From positions 62,001 to 126,000 of the forward strand of contig NZ_JAWLAR010000012.1 in assembly GCF_041395345.1 (NCBI RefSeq): a stretch of 64,000 nucleotides of DNA, written 5' to 3'. Positions 52,842 through 61,943 of this stretch are shown one piece after another (the first letter of the stretch is position 1; each line of letters opens with the position of its first letter). The stretch is from Dokdonella sp041395345 (GTDB lineage: Bacteria > Pseudomonadota > Gammaproteobacteria > Xanthomonadales > Rhodanobacteraceae). The notes under the pieces are model-generated. The model did not search any database. It had not been told where the DNA came from and saw nothing but the letters and a program-made list of their open reading frames with translations. Made by a program: the position numbers and the translations under genes.

Positions 52842-54449
52842 TCAGGGCGCGCGCAGGTTGCCCATCCGGAATCCGCTGCCGAACAGCACCAGCACAAAGG
52901 TCGCACCACCCGCCGCGATCAATCCGGTCAGATGCAGGACACGCGACCAGACATCGAGGATTCCCCAGTCAGGCGTGTAGCCAAGGCCACCCCACAGCAC
53001 CGCCAGCATCGCGATACAGGCCAGGCCAAGACGAACCAGATGCAGCATCCATCCGGGCTGCGCCTGATAGATCCCTGCCCTGCGCAGGGCCCTCCAGAGC
53101 AGACCCAGGTTGAGGTAGCTGGCGCAGGCGCTGGCCAGGGCCAGCCCCATGTGCAGACCGGGAATCGTAGATAGCCGGGTCAGCAGCCCTGCGTCGGCGC
53201 TGTCCGGCTGCTCCCAGAGAACCAGCAGCAATCCGATGAAGACGGCATTGAGCAGCATGCTGGCCACCATCGCGATGATTCCGGCGCGCACCGGCGTCTT
53301 CGTGTCCTGGCGCGCATAGAAGGCCGGGGCCACCACCTTGACGAGGGCAAAGGCGGGCAGGCCCAGGGCCAGGGCTGCCAGCGACATGGAGGCCATGTCG
53401 ACGTCACGCGCAGTGAATTCGCCGTGCTGGAACAGCGTGGCAAGTATCGGTTTCGCCAGCACCACCAGGGCCAGCATCGCCGGGACGGCGATCAGCAAGG
53501 TGGTGCGCAAGCCCCAGTCCAGCGCCCTGGTGAACCCTTCGCGGTCGGTCGAAACATGGTGGCGCGATAACGTCGGCAAGATCACCGTACCCAGTGCCAC
53601 GCCGAAAATGCCGAGCGGGAACTCCAGCAGACGATCGCTTTGCGAGAGCCAGGTTTGCGATCCGGCAATCAGAAACGAGGCAATCAGGGTGTCCAGCAGC
53701 AGGTTGATCTGGGCCACCGACGAGCCGAACAGGGTCGGCACCATCAGGCGCAGGATCTTGCGCACGCCGGGATGATTCCAGCCCCAGCGCGGCAGGGTCA
53801 GCAGATCAAGCTTGCGCAAGGCCGGGAACTGGATCAGCAGCTGCAGGATGCCGGCCACGAGGATTGCCCAACCCAGGGCCATGATCGGCACGTCGAGCAG
53901 CGGCGACAACCATAGCGCACCGGCAATCATGCACACGTTGAGCACGACCGGTGTCAGCGCCGGCAGGGCAAACTTGTTGAAACTGTTGAGAACGCCACCG
54001 GCCAGGGCCGTCATCGAGACAAACAGCAGAAACGGGAAGGTCAGGCGCAGCAGGTCGGTGGTCAGGGCGAACTTCTCCGGCTCGTCGATCGAGCCCGGCG
54101 CGAAGCCGCGCGTGACCCAGGCCGCACCGAATACGCCCAGGGCAGTGACCACGAGCAGGATCGCGCCGAGGGTTCCCGACGTGCGCGAAACCAGTTCCCT
54201 GAGCTCCTCCGGGGTCTTTTTTTCCTTGTATTCGGTCAGGACCGGGACAAAGGCCACCGAAAAGGAGCCCTCGGCGAACAGGCGGCGCATGAAGTTGGGG
54301 ATACGGAAGGCGACCCAGAAGGCATCCGTGCTCGCATTGGCGCCAAACGTCCAGGCAATCGCCATTTCCCGAAACAGGCCGAGAATGCGCGAAACAAAGG
54401 TGCCGCCACTGAATGTCAGCACGGATCGCAGCATGTTGGGGGCCTTCAC
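52842..54449 (-). CDS. murJ: Lipid II flippase MurJ
   Basis: MurJ moves lipid II across the inner membrane for peptidoglycan synthesis. The product is 535 aa with about 14 membrane segments. The family N-terminus is GTFVSRILGLFREMAIAW, followed by DAFWVAFRIPNFMRRLFAEG with the conserved cavity arginines. The start is GTG at 54449 (GGAG seven bases upstream); an ATG at 54434 is in frame. It lies upstream of ribF and opposite to rpsT, as in many gammaproteobacteria. Confidence 0.97.
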   Translation of the reverse strand: MKAPNMLRSVLTFSGGTFVSRILGLFREMAIAWTFGANASTDAFWVAFRIPNFMRRLFAEGSFSVAFVPVLTEYKEKKTPEELRELVSRTSGTLGAILLVVTALGVFGAAWVTRGFAPGSIDEPEKFALTTDLLRLTFPFLLFVSMTALAGGVLNSFNKFALPALTPVVLNVCMIAGALWLSPLLDVPIMALGWAILVAGILQLLIQFPALRKLDLLTLPRWGWNHPGVRKILRLMVPTLFGSSVAQINLLLDTLIASFLIAGSQTWLSQSDRLLEFPLGIFGVALGTVILPTLSRHHVSTDREGFTRALDWGLRTTLLIAVPAMLALVVLAKPILATLFQHGEFTARDVDMASMSLAALALGLPAFALVKVVAPAFYARQDTKTPVRAGIIAMVASMLLNAVFIGLLLVLWEQPDSADAGLLTRLSTIPGLHMGLALASACASYLNLGLLWRALRRAGIYQAQPGWMLHLVRLGLACIAMLAVLWGGLGYTPDWGILDVWSRVLHLTGLIAAGGATFVLVLFGSGFRMGNLRAP

Positions 54450-54485
54450 GAGGAGACTCCGGGCGTGGCCATGGCGGAATTCCGT

Positions 54486-54514
54486 TTGACTCTTGGCGAT
54501 CGGCTCGGCATAAT
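54486..54514 (+). promoter_or_regulatory. Sigma70 promoter of rpsT
   Basis: TTGACT (54486-54491), 17 bases, CATAAT (54509-54514), followed by a C-rich discriminator. It lies about 40 bases upstream of the rpsT start. The match to consensus is strong. Confidence 0.75.
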
Positions 54515-54553
54515 CCCGCCCCTTTTTCCGCCCCCCGCTTTTGGAGTTTTACC

Positions 54554-54817
54554 TTGGCAAATATCAAGTCCGCGAAGAAGCGTGCGCGCCAGTCTGAAAA
54601 GGCTCGTCAGCGCAACGTCAGCGCCCGTTCCATGGTCCGTACCGCGCTCAAGAAGGTCGTCAAGGCAATTGACGCGAACGACAAGGCCGGCGCCGAAGCC
54701 GCCTTGAAGAGCGCCACCCCGCTTGTTGATCGCTACGCCGCCCGCGGCCTGATCCACAAGAACAAGGCTGCTCGTCACAAGAGCCGCCTGAATGCGAGCA
54801 TCCGCGCCCTGGCCTGA
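54554..54817 (+). CDS. rpsT: 30S ribosomal protein S20
   Basis: This 16S rRNA-binding protein of the small subunit is 87 aa. The start is TTG at 54554 (GGAG seven bases upstream), giving ANIKSAKKRARQSEKARQRN, and the end is KNKAARHKSRLNASIRALA. E. coli rpsT also starts with UUG, which takes part in its translational feedback, so the rare start is probably functional. It has its own promoter and terminator and is divergent from murJ. Confidence 0.97.
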   Translation: MANIKSAKKRARQSEKARQRNVSARSMVRTALKKVVKAIDANDKAGAEAALKSATPLVDRYAARGLIHKNKAARHKSRLNASIRALA

Positions 54818-54840
54818 GCCAATCGCTGCAGCTCGACGCA

Positions 54841-54866
54841 AAAAGCCGGCTGATGCCGGCTTTTTT
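54841..54866 (+). terminator. Rho-independent terminator of rpsT
   Basis: AAAAGCCGGC, loop TGAT, GCCGGCTTTTTT. The A-tract on the left makes it usable from the opposite side for obgE as well. Confidence 0.85.
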
Positions 54867-54916
54867 GTGGCTGACACGCAGCCAGGGCCATCAGCGGCCT
54901 TCCCTGCCCGCATGGC

Positions 54917-55969
54917 TCAGTCCTGACCCGCCGCGATGGCCGCTTCTGCGGCATCGCGCCGCTGCTCGTCGAAAAAGCGCTGGATATCCAGACAGATCGG
55001 CCACGTGTTCTCGCGGGCAATGGCCGAAACCAGATACCAGGGCTGCTTCCACTTGAGCTTCTTGACGATCGCCCTGGCGAGCTTTTCGCGCTCCTCCACC
55101 GGGATCAGGTCGAGCTTGTTGAACACCAGCCAGCGTTCACGCTTGAGCAATTCGGGATCGAATCCGGCCAGTTCGCGTTCGATGGTCCTGACCTGCTCGA
55201 CAGGATCCGTGTCGTCATCCAGCGGCGCGATGTCGACCATGTGCAGGAGCAGGCGTGTTCGTGCGACATGCTTGAGGAACTGGACGCCGAGGCCAGCGCC
55301 GTCCGCCGCACCCTCGATCAGGCCCGGAATATCGGCAATCACGAAACTCTTGTCCGTCTCTATGCGGACCACGCCAAGATGCGGCTGCAGGGTCGTGAAC
55401 GGGTAGTCGGCGACTTTCGGCGTGGCAGCGGAAACGGCGCGAATAAACGTGGACTTGCCCGCATTCGGGAAGCCCAGCATGCCGACGTCGGCCAACACCT
55501 TGAGCTCCATGCGCAATTCACGCTCCTCACCCGGCGAGCCCTGGGTGGCCTTGCGCGGCGCACGATTGGTCGAACTCTTGAAATGGATATTGCCCTGGCC
55601 ACCCCGACCGCCCTGGGCCACCAGCAGCCTCTGGCCGTGTTCGGTCAGGTCGCCAATCTGCTCGTCGGTTTCGATGTTCGATACGACCGTGCCGACGGGC
55701 ACACGGATGATCGTGTCGCTGCCGCTCTTTCCGGCCATCTGTCGACCCATGCCGTTCTCGCCGCGACCCGCCTTGAACATGCGCTGGTGGCGAAAGTCGA
55801 CCAGGGTGTTAAGGCCCTCGTCGGCGACCAGCCAGACGCTGCCGCCATCGGCACCGTCGCCGCCATCGGGGCCACCAAACGGAATGAATTTCTCGCGCCG
55901 GAAGCTGACGCAGCCGTTGCCGCCGTTACCGGCCTGGACGCGAATGGTGGCTTCGTCTACGAATTGCAT
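54917..55969 (-). CDS. obgE: GTPase ObgE/CgtA
   Basis: This essential GTPase of 50S assembly and stress control is 350 aa. The glycine-rich Obg domain (about 1-158) has GGNGGNGCVSFRREKFIPFGGP-type repeats (AGNGGNGCVSFRREKF, GPDGGDGADGGSV). The G domain starts near 160 with LGFPNAGKSTFIRA, DIPGLIEGA and NKLDLI. The ATG at 55969 lies behind a heptad repeat arm. It normally follows rplU-rpmA, and does so here. Confidence 0.98.
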   Translation of the reverse strand: MQFVDEATIRVQAGNGGNGCVSFRREKFIPFGGPDGGDGADGGSVWLVADEGLNTLVDFRHQRMFKAGRGENGMGRQMAGKSGSDTIIRVPVGTVVSNIETDEQIGDLTEHGQRLLVAQGGRGGQGNIHFKSSTNRAPRKATQGSPGEERELRMELKVLADVGMLGFPNAGKSTFIRAVSAATPKVADYPFTTLQPHLGVVRIETDKSFVIADIPGLIEGAADGAGLGVQFLKHVARTRLLLHMVDIAPLDDDTDPVEQVRTIERELAGFDPELLKRERWLVFNKLDLIPVEEREKLARAIVKKLKWKQPWYLVSAIARENTWPICLDIQRFFDEQRRDAAEAAIAAGQD

Positions 55970-55976
55970 GGTTCAG

Positions 55977-56013
55977 GAGCCGGGAGTCGGGATTGGGGAG
56001 TCGGGATTCGGAA
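55977..56013. repeat. Heptad repeat arm upstream of obgE
   Basis: Units CCGGGAGTCGGGATTGGGGA and GTCGGGATTCGG occur here. Only one arm is visible; no clear inverted partner lies before rpmA. Confidence 0.6.
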
Positions 56014-56051
56014 AAGCGTACAGCAATCGCACGCTGCAACGTGCGTTCTAC

Positions 56052-56152
56052 AGTAGGAAACGGCTTCAGCCGTGACGCTCTTCCTTGTTGCTGGTGATCA
56101 GGCTGGCGGAAATCATGAGCAGGAGCATCGCGGCTGAAGCCGCTTCCTGCGG
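56052..56152. repeat. REP-like paired palindromic repeat between obgE and rpmA
   Basis: The two arms (GTAGGAAACGGCTTCAGCCG at about 56053-56072 and CGCGGCTGAAGCCGCTTCCT at about 56129-56148) are inverted copies of the CGGCTTCAGCCG unit, with about 45 bases between. Confidence 0.75.
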
Positions 56153-56183
56153 CCGCTTCCCGGGTCATATCCAGCGTGCAAAT

Positions 56184-56210
56184 GAAAAGCCCCGCACAGG
56201 GCGGGGCTCT
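56184..56210 (-). terminator. Terminator-like hairpin after rpmA
   Basis: On the minus strand AGCCCCGC, short loop, GCGGGGCT followed by TTTC. It lies about 25 bases beyond the rpmA stop and may separate rplU-rpmA from obgE. Confidence 0.65.
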
Positions 56211-56233
56211 GTCACGAATCGGGCGAAACGATG

Positions 56234-56502
56234 TCAGTTGGCCGAAGCCGGCACCACACTGACGTGCTTGCGCTTGTCGACGCCCGCCCGGTCTTGAACT
56301 CGACCACGCCATCGATGATCGCGAAAATCGTGTGATCACGGCCAAGGCCCACGCCGGTGCCCGGGCGATACTTGGTGCCGCGCTGGCGGATGATGATGTT
56401 GCCAGCGCTGCACAGCCTGGCCGCCGGACTCTTCACGCCGGGTACTTCGGATTCGAGTCGCGACCATTGCGGGTTGAGCCGCCTGCTTTCGCAATGTGCC
56501 AT
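56234..56502 (-). pseudogene. rpmA: 50S ribosomal protein L27, frameshifted in this sequence
   Basis: L27 reaches towards the peptidyl transferase centre of the 50S subunit. All parts are recognisable but in three frames: the start MAH, then KAGGSTRNGRDSNPKYPGV in another frame, SAGNIIIRQRGTKYRPGTGV and GLGRDHTIFAIIDGVVEFKT in a third, and VDKRKHVSVVPASAN before the stop at 56234. At least three single-base indels are needed. Because L27 is a near-essential single-copy protein, I take these as consensus errors rather than real decay. Confidence 0.85.
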
Positions 56503-56505
56503 GAC

Positions 56506-56840
56506 TTACTCGCGGTCGCTTTCTTCTTGCTCGAAGCACCCCAGTGATGCGGTGATTTCGATTTCGGTGTAGTGCTGCCGATGCCCCTGCTGCTTCATGT
56601 GGTGCTTGGCGGCGATTTGATGATGCGGATCTTGTCGGCGCGACCGTGCGACTTGATCTTCGCGCCGACCGTTGCGCCCGCGACCAGCGGGGCTCCGATG
56701 CTGACGCCTTCGCCGGAACCGACCATCAGCATATGGTCGAAATCGACCGTGCTGTCGACGTCGCCGACAAGTTTTTCGACGCAGGGTCTCGCCTGGGTCA
56801 CCCGGTACTGCGCACCGGAAATGAGTACGACTGCGTACGT
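56506..56840 (-). pseudogene. rplU: 50S ribosomal protein L21, frameshifted in this sequence
   Basis: L21 binds 23S rRNA in the 50S subunit. The central frame has VDFDHMLMVGSGEGVSIGAP and GATVGAKIKSHGRADKIRII. In other frames are TYAVVLISGAQYRVTQ at the N-terminus and HHMKQQGHRQHYTEIEITA at the C-terminus, and a further short tail runs to the stop at 56506. The expected ATG reads ACG (near 56840). It is the first gene of rplU-rpmA-obgE, downstream of a strong promoter. The frame breaks are probably sequence errors. Confidence 0.85.
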
Positions 56841-56919
56841 AGCGTTGCCTATGCTTAGTTCTGGGAACGACCCTCAATCAGGCAGCACGGACGAGCCGGA
56901 GACCGGATTTGGGGCGCTG

Positions 56920-56948
56920 ATGTTAGCAGCTTGCCCCGCTCAGGTCAA
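56920..56948 (-). promoter_or_regulatory. Sigma70 promoter of rplU-rpmA
   Basis: On the minus strand TTGACC (56948-56943), 17-base spacer, TAACAT (56925-56920). It is about 80 bases upstream of the L21 start. Confidence 0.7.
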
Positions 56949-57057
56949 TTCGGACCGACCCTCGACGGCCGTTTCGTTCAGCTTTCCCGGTCATTCGACC
57001 TGCAATGCGCATTTGATACACTCCGCGGCTACGCCCGCATGGGTGCAAGCGGAAAAT

Positions 57058-57887
57058 AGGCGAGGAACCCCCCAGTAGCAGCCCGCAGCGTTCGTGGTTT
57101 GGACGCCTGACCCACGCGTTATCAGGAGAAGTCAGCAGCCGCGAGGAACTGATCGAAGAGCTGCGATCCGCCCAGGCCAACGGCTTGCTGTCGGACCATA
57201 CCCTTTCGATGATCGAGCGCCATCAGGGTGACCGACCTGACCGTCGGCGACATCATGGTCCCGCGGTCGGAAATGGTCTCGATTCCCGCGGAATCTTCGC
57301 TGAAGGATGTCCTCGACATCGTCATCGAGTCCGGCCATTCAAGGTTTCCCGTGCACGGCACGGATCGCGACAGATCATCGGCATCCTGCTGGCCAAGGAC
57401 CTGCTGCGCTGCTTTGCCGAGAACGGCGGTGACGACATCCGCCGCCTGCTTCGTCCAATGGCCTGATTCCGGAAACCAGCGCCTGAATATCCTGCTCAAG
57501 GAATTCCGCCAACACACCACCACATGGCCATCGTCGTCGACGAGTACGGCGAGGTCGGCGGACTGGTCACGATTGAAGACGTGCTCGAACAGATCGTCGG
57601 CGATATCGACGACGAGCATGACGAAGAAACGCCCAACCTGATCCAGCCGCAGACCGACGGCCACTTATGGTCAATGCGATGACCTCGGTCGAGGATTTCA
57701 ACGACCGTTTCGGTCACCGCTTTCCGGTCGAGGACTACGACACGATCGGCGCCATGATCACGGCCGAGTTCGGCCACCTGCCCCAGCCGGGCGAAGAGAT
57801 CAGGCTGGCCGGCTTCCTGTTTCGCGTCAGTAAGGGTGATGCCCGCCGCGCGTGCAGCAGTTTGCCGTACGGATCCAGGAAGCGTGA
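57058..57887 (+). pseudogene. CorC/HlyC-type CBS-domain protein (Mg/Co efflux), frameshifted
   Basis: The pieces together give a full-length CorC-like protein of about 275 aa. A short N-terminus (SWFGRLTHALSGE, SSREELIEELRSAQANG) is followed by two CBS motifs: VTDLTVGDIMVPRSEMVSI with SGHSRFPVHG, then IIGILLAKDLLRCFAENGGD and LNILLKEFRQHT. After those come MAIVVDEYGEVGGLVTIEDV, VGDIDDEHDEE, and a CorC_HlyC domain (FGHRFPVEDYDTIGAMIT). I count at least six frame switches (near 57222, 57370, 57466, 57518, 57664 and 57850), and no proper start codon is seen near 57060. The spread of single-base indels through conserved motifs points to sequence errors. Confidence 0.8.
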
Positions 57888-57940
57888 TTCATGCGGGGAG
57901 CCTGAAACCCGCATCACGGCCCGAGCATCGCGGATGGAAC

Positions 57941-59181
57941 ATGGCGTATCTGCTGCTGGGGCTGGTGATCTTCCTGCTGCAGGTCATAGCCGGAACCGCC
58001 TCTGCCTCGCTCAAACCGACGACGCGCCGGCGCTCGGGTCAGTTTGCTGACATTCGGCAGGTCAGGTCTACTGGGAGCGGTTCGGACACAACGCGATCGT
58101 GATTCGTGATCCGGGCAGTGGCGAGGCAGTCAGCTACAACTACGGCATCTTCGATTTCGAGGAAGAGGACTTCTTTCTCAACTTCATCCGTGGCCGCATG
58201 CGCTACCAGATCGCTGCCAATGATGCCAGGCGATATCGACTACTACGTATCGCAAGGTCGCTCGGTTACACAGCAACGCCTGCACGCTGACGCCTGCGCA
58301 GGCGCTTGCCCTGAAGCAGGCTCTGGACACCAATCTGCTGCCCGAAAACCGGCACTACGCCTACGACTATTTCCTCTCGAACTGTTCGACCAAGGTACGC
58401 GACCAGCTTGACGCGGCATTGCAGGGCAACCTGCGCCGGCAGATGACCTCGCCGTCGCGCGGCTTCACCTACCGCATGCTGGCTGACGCCCTGACCAGCC
58501 CGGATCCGTTCCTGATGGGCGTGATCGATATCGGGCTCGGTCCGTTTCCGACCAGCGCCTGTCGTTCTGCAGAAGAGGTAGCTTCGTGCCGATGCGGCTG
58601 CGCGATCACATGCGCGAAATGAAGGTGACGGACGAAGCCGGGAATTCGGTACCACTGGTCTCCGAAGAGCGCCAGCTGGCTGAAGCGCGACTGCCGTCTC
58701 CACCGCCGCTGCCACCCGACCTGCGCTGGCCCGTTCTTCGCCATCGGCCTTGCGACCGCATCGCTACTGGGCTTCCTTTCGATCAAGCGCGAGCGACGCT
58801 GGGCGCGCATCAGTTCGCGTCGCTGGCCCTGCTGTTTTCCGTGGTCTGCGCGCTGTTTGACTGATCCTGCTAGGTCTCTGGGGCTTCACCAGAACATGTA
58901 TCGGCATGGGCGCAACGAGAACCTGCTGCTGTTCGATCCGCTTTGCATCCTGCTGCTGCCGACATGGTGGCGATCGGGCACGCCGACTGGCAGGCAACCG
59001 TCTTCGCACGTCGCATCGCAATGCTGATTGCCCTGCTCGCTGCGTTCGCGCTGTTCAGCAAGATCCTTTCCAGTTTCGTACAGGCCAGCGAGCGCCGGAT
59101 ACTGCTGCTGCTGCCGGTACATCTCGTGCTTTTACCCATGCTGCCCTGCGCAGCTCGATCCAGACCAGCCGGGAACATTGA
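57941..59181 (+). pseudogene. DUF4105 (Lnb-type N-terminal) membrane protein, frameshifted
   Basis: From ATG at 57941 a signal/anchor (MAYLLLGLVIFLLQVIAG) is followed, in changing frames, by the DUF4105 core: VYWERFGHNAIVIRDPGSGE, YNYGIFDFEEEDFFLNFIRG, DIDYYVSQGRSVTQQRL, then HYAYDYFLSNCSTKVRDQLD with the conserved Cys and NCST motif. The C-terminal part has several membrane segments (ALLFSVVCALF, LIALLAAFALFSKIL) up to the stop at 59181. The FGHN His and SNC Cys suggest a papain-like hydrolase fold, as proposed for related Lnb domains. At least five frame changes occur. Confidence 0.75.
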
Positions 59182-59264
59182 GCAGCACGCGAATCCGAAA
59201 TCGGCACATCCGAGTAGCCACAAGGCTCCCGTTGACAGGTCAACCCACAAAGAGAGGCGACGAC

Positions 59265-60518
59265 ATGCAGGATCCAGCTTCCACAACTGCCCTGATCACC
59301 GATGACGCGGTCGTTTTCGGCCTGCTTGCCAGTGTGCTCGAGCTGGTGTTCTGGACTTCGTCGAGAAAAGACGGATTCTGGAAGCGTCTGTACACCTATG
59401 TACCGGCCCTGCTGCTCTGCTACCTGATTCCCTCCATTTTCAACAGCATTGGCCTGATTGACGGCAATGCCAGCGGGCTATATCCGATGGCTCGCGACTA
59501 CCTGCTGCCCTCGGCACTCGTGTTGCTGACCTTGTCCATCGATTTCCAGAGCATCCTGCGCATGGGCCCGAAGGCCATCGTGATGTTCACTGGCCGGTAC
59601 CGCCGGCGTCATGTTCGGCGCCGTTTTCGCGTTCGGCCTGTTCGAGGTGATCTCGCCACGAAACCGTCGCCAGCGATCTGCCGGCGCAGCATGACAACGA
59701 TTGCCGGAAGCTGGATAGGCGGCAGCGCGAATCAGGCAATGAAGGAGGTGTTCAACGTCGACAGTGACCTGTTCGGACAATTCGTGACGGTCGACATCCT
59801 GGTAGGCACCACGTGGACCGCCGTGCTCTGTTACTTGGCTACCCGGGCGGAGGCCTTCGATCGCTGGACCGGCGCCGACACCCGCAGCATCGAAGACATG
59901 AAGCGTCGCATCGAAACCTACCAGGCCCAGCACGCGAGATCCCGACCCTGAACGATCTGATGATCATCGTCGGCGTCGGCTTCGGCGCCACCGGCCTCGC
60001 CCATGCAATCGGCAGCCCGCTGGCGGCTGGATTGCAGAGGTTGCGCCTGAGCTGTCCCGCTACAGCCTGACTTCGGATTCTTCTGGGTGGTGATCATTGC
60101 GACCACGACCGGGCTTGCATTGAGTTTTACCCGCGCCCGTGAACTCGAAGGTGTCAGCGCATCACGCGTAGGTTCGGTCGGCATCTATATCATGGTCGCC
60201 ACGATCGGCATGCACATGGATATCGGTGCATTGTTCGAACGTCCGCGCCTGTTTGCGCTGGGCTTCTGCTGGATCTCGGTGCATGCGCTGATCATGCTCG
60301 CGATTGCCAAATGGATACGCGCGCCGTTGTTCTTCATGGCGGTAGGCTCGCAAGCCAATATTGGCCAGGTGCCGCGAGCGCGCCGGTCGTGGCCAGCGCG
60401 TTCCACCCGAACCTCGCACCGGTCGGCGTGTTGATGGCCGTGCTCGGTTACGCCACTCGGCACCTATTGCGCCTACATGACGGGCCTGATGTTGCAGGCG
60501 ATGGCAGGCCAGACATAA
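59265..60518 (+). pseudogene. DUF819-family membrane protein, frameshifted
   Basis: From ATG at 59265 (AGAGAGGCG upstream) the frames together give a polytopic membrane protein of about 415 aa. The first part is LITDDAVVFGLLASVLELVF, YVPALLLCYLIPSIFNSIGL and LLPSALVLLTLSIDFQSILR. The middle has MTTIAGSWIGGSANQAMKE, and the end YIMVATIGMHMDIGALFERP, VASAFHPNLAPVGVLMAVLG and YMTGLMLQAMAG. The SWIGGSANQ motif and the two-fold repeat of five helices match DUF819, a family of unknown transport function. Frame changes lie near 59590, 59700, 59935, 60050, 60370 and 60460. Confidence 0.75.
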
Positions 60519-60535
60519 CCCGGAACGGCTCCTTA

Positions 60536-60823
60536 AGGGCAACGCTGAACAAGTGGCGCAACCGTCCACGACGTCTGTCTGCGTGCAGATCGCGCCGCGC
60601 TGACGCAGATGGACCGGCCATCTCGGCAACTGCTCCTGCGTTGCGAAGCACAGGGATGTGCGAGTGTCGCGAGCGCAGGATGCGCTGGAGCGACCTCTAC
60701 CTCCTGCATCCATGCAGTCGCTTCAAGGCAGCGCAACAAGGAGCTGCGTGCTGACAGGCGTCGCCTGACCGATTGATTCTCTATTGAACAGGTGGTTTTC
60801 AGAAGGCCCGCCAGCGTTGCCCT
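60536..60823. mobile_element. Possible MITE or IS remnant with 12-bp terminal inverted repeats
   Basis: AGGGCAACGCTG (60536-60547) and its exact inverse, CAGCGTTGCCCT (60812-60823), bound 288 bases with no convincing gene. Flanks are TTA on the left and AGG on the right; no clear target-site duplication is seen. The right end overlaps the stop codon of the DJ-1-like gene. No transposase fragment was recognised. Confidence 0.5.
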
Positions 60824-61886
60824 AGGGTCGCGCCAGCCGCTGCAGGTTCCAGGCATCGCCCCAGCGCGCCTGCATGCCGGCCACCAGCGCGTGCATGAGG
60901 ACGATGCGTCGATCCAGCGTCGGCCATGCCAACCGGGCCTGGCGCGCAGCAGCCAGCCCTTCCCGGTAGTAGCGTTGCAGGACATCGACGGCGAGTTCTT
61001 CGCCGCTGCGTTCCCTTGCAACCGGATCATGACCGAGGGCGGTGATGATCGCTTCGGCCGTCGACCAGGTCGACCACGGGTTCTGCCCGGTAACCAGACG
61101 GCCGTCGACGACGGTGTTGTCCAGGTAAAGCTCGCCTTCGACGAACAGCGCCGATTTGGCGACCAGCGATTCCTGCAACAGGAACGGAAACACCTCTCTG
61201 GCCTTTTTCGTCAGGAACAATTCCTCGTCGTTGGTAAAGCCGGTCAGGCGCTTCCCTTGCACGAGGGAGCTGCCGTCATCCAGGGTCACATTGAGCAGTG
61301 CTGCCGGACCATGACAGACAGCGCCAACCACGCCGCCATTCGAATAGATCGCGCGCACGATGTGCTGGATATCGGCGTTCTCGGGAAAATCGAACAGGGT
61401 GCCCTTGCCACCTACAAAATAGACAGCCGCATAGTTGCCCGGATCGACCTCGGCCACTGGCAGGGAGTTCTCGAGTTTCTGCATCGCCGTGGCGTCATTG
61501 AGGAATGCATGATCCGCGTCGACCAGACCGTCATCGAGAACCATGGGCGGTTCGCCGCCCAGGGGGCTTGCGATATCCACTTCGTAGCCGTTGGCCAGGA
61601 ACACGTAATAGGCCCGTGACAGCTCGGTCAGTTCATAGCCCGTGGCTTTGCCCGTATTGGGATTGATGTCCGTACTGGTGACCACGGCAAGGATTTTTCC
61701 ACGGGATTCCTGGATGGCATTGCGCAGAAGGGCCAGATCGGCTGGCTGGCTTTGCGGGTCGGCCACGGGCAGTTCGTGCAGTTTGAAGCCGATGCCGTAG
61801 ACGTAGCCGGCCACGCCCAGCACGAGAACAAGGGCCAGACTGCCCAGCACGAACTTGCCGAGTCGTTTCAACATTCGCTTTTTCAT
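60822..61886 (-). CDS. Membrane-anchored DJ-1/PfpI-family protein (class I glutamine amidotransferase-like)
   Basis: From ATG at 61886 (MKKRMLKRLGKFVLGSLALV) this is 354 aa with one N-terminal membrane anchor, so the domain faces the periplasm. The DJ-1/Hsp31-like domain (about 55-270) has ILAVVTSTDINPNTGKATGY, ASPLGGEPPMVL, VYFVGGKGTLFDFPEN and the nucleophile elbow GAVCHGPAALL with its Cys. Hsp31-type members act as chaperones, deglycases or glyoxalases; membrane anchoring is unusual. A C-terminal extension (about 275-354) is helical and of unknown role. Its stop lies in the end of a possible inserted element, so the C-terminus may be altered. Confidence 0.82.
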   Translation of the reverse strand: MKKRMLKRLGKFVLGSLALVLVLGVAGYVYGIGFKLHELPVADPQSQPADLALLRNAIQESRGKILAVVTSTDINPNTGKATGYELTELSRAYYVFLANGYEVDIASPLGGEPPMVLDDGLVDADHAFLNDATAMQKLENSLPVAEVDPGNYAAVYFVGGKGTLFDFPENADIQHIVRAIYSNGGVVGAVCHGPAALLNVTLDDGSSLVQGKRLTGFTNDEELFLTKKAREVFPFLLQESLVAKSALFVEGELYLDNTVVDGRLVTGQNPWSTWSTAEAIITALGHDPVARERSGEELAVDVLQRYYREGLAAARQARLAWPTLDRRIVLMHALVAGMQARWGDAWNLQRLARP

Positions 61887-61943
61887 CACCGAGTTCCAGA
61901 GTTCGAGGAAGCACCAGCATGGACAGGTGATGTGAATCAAGAG

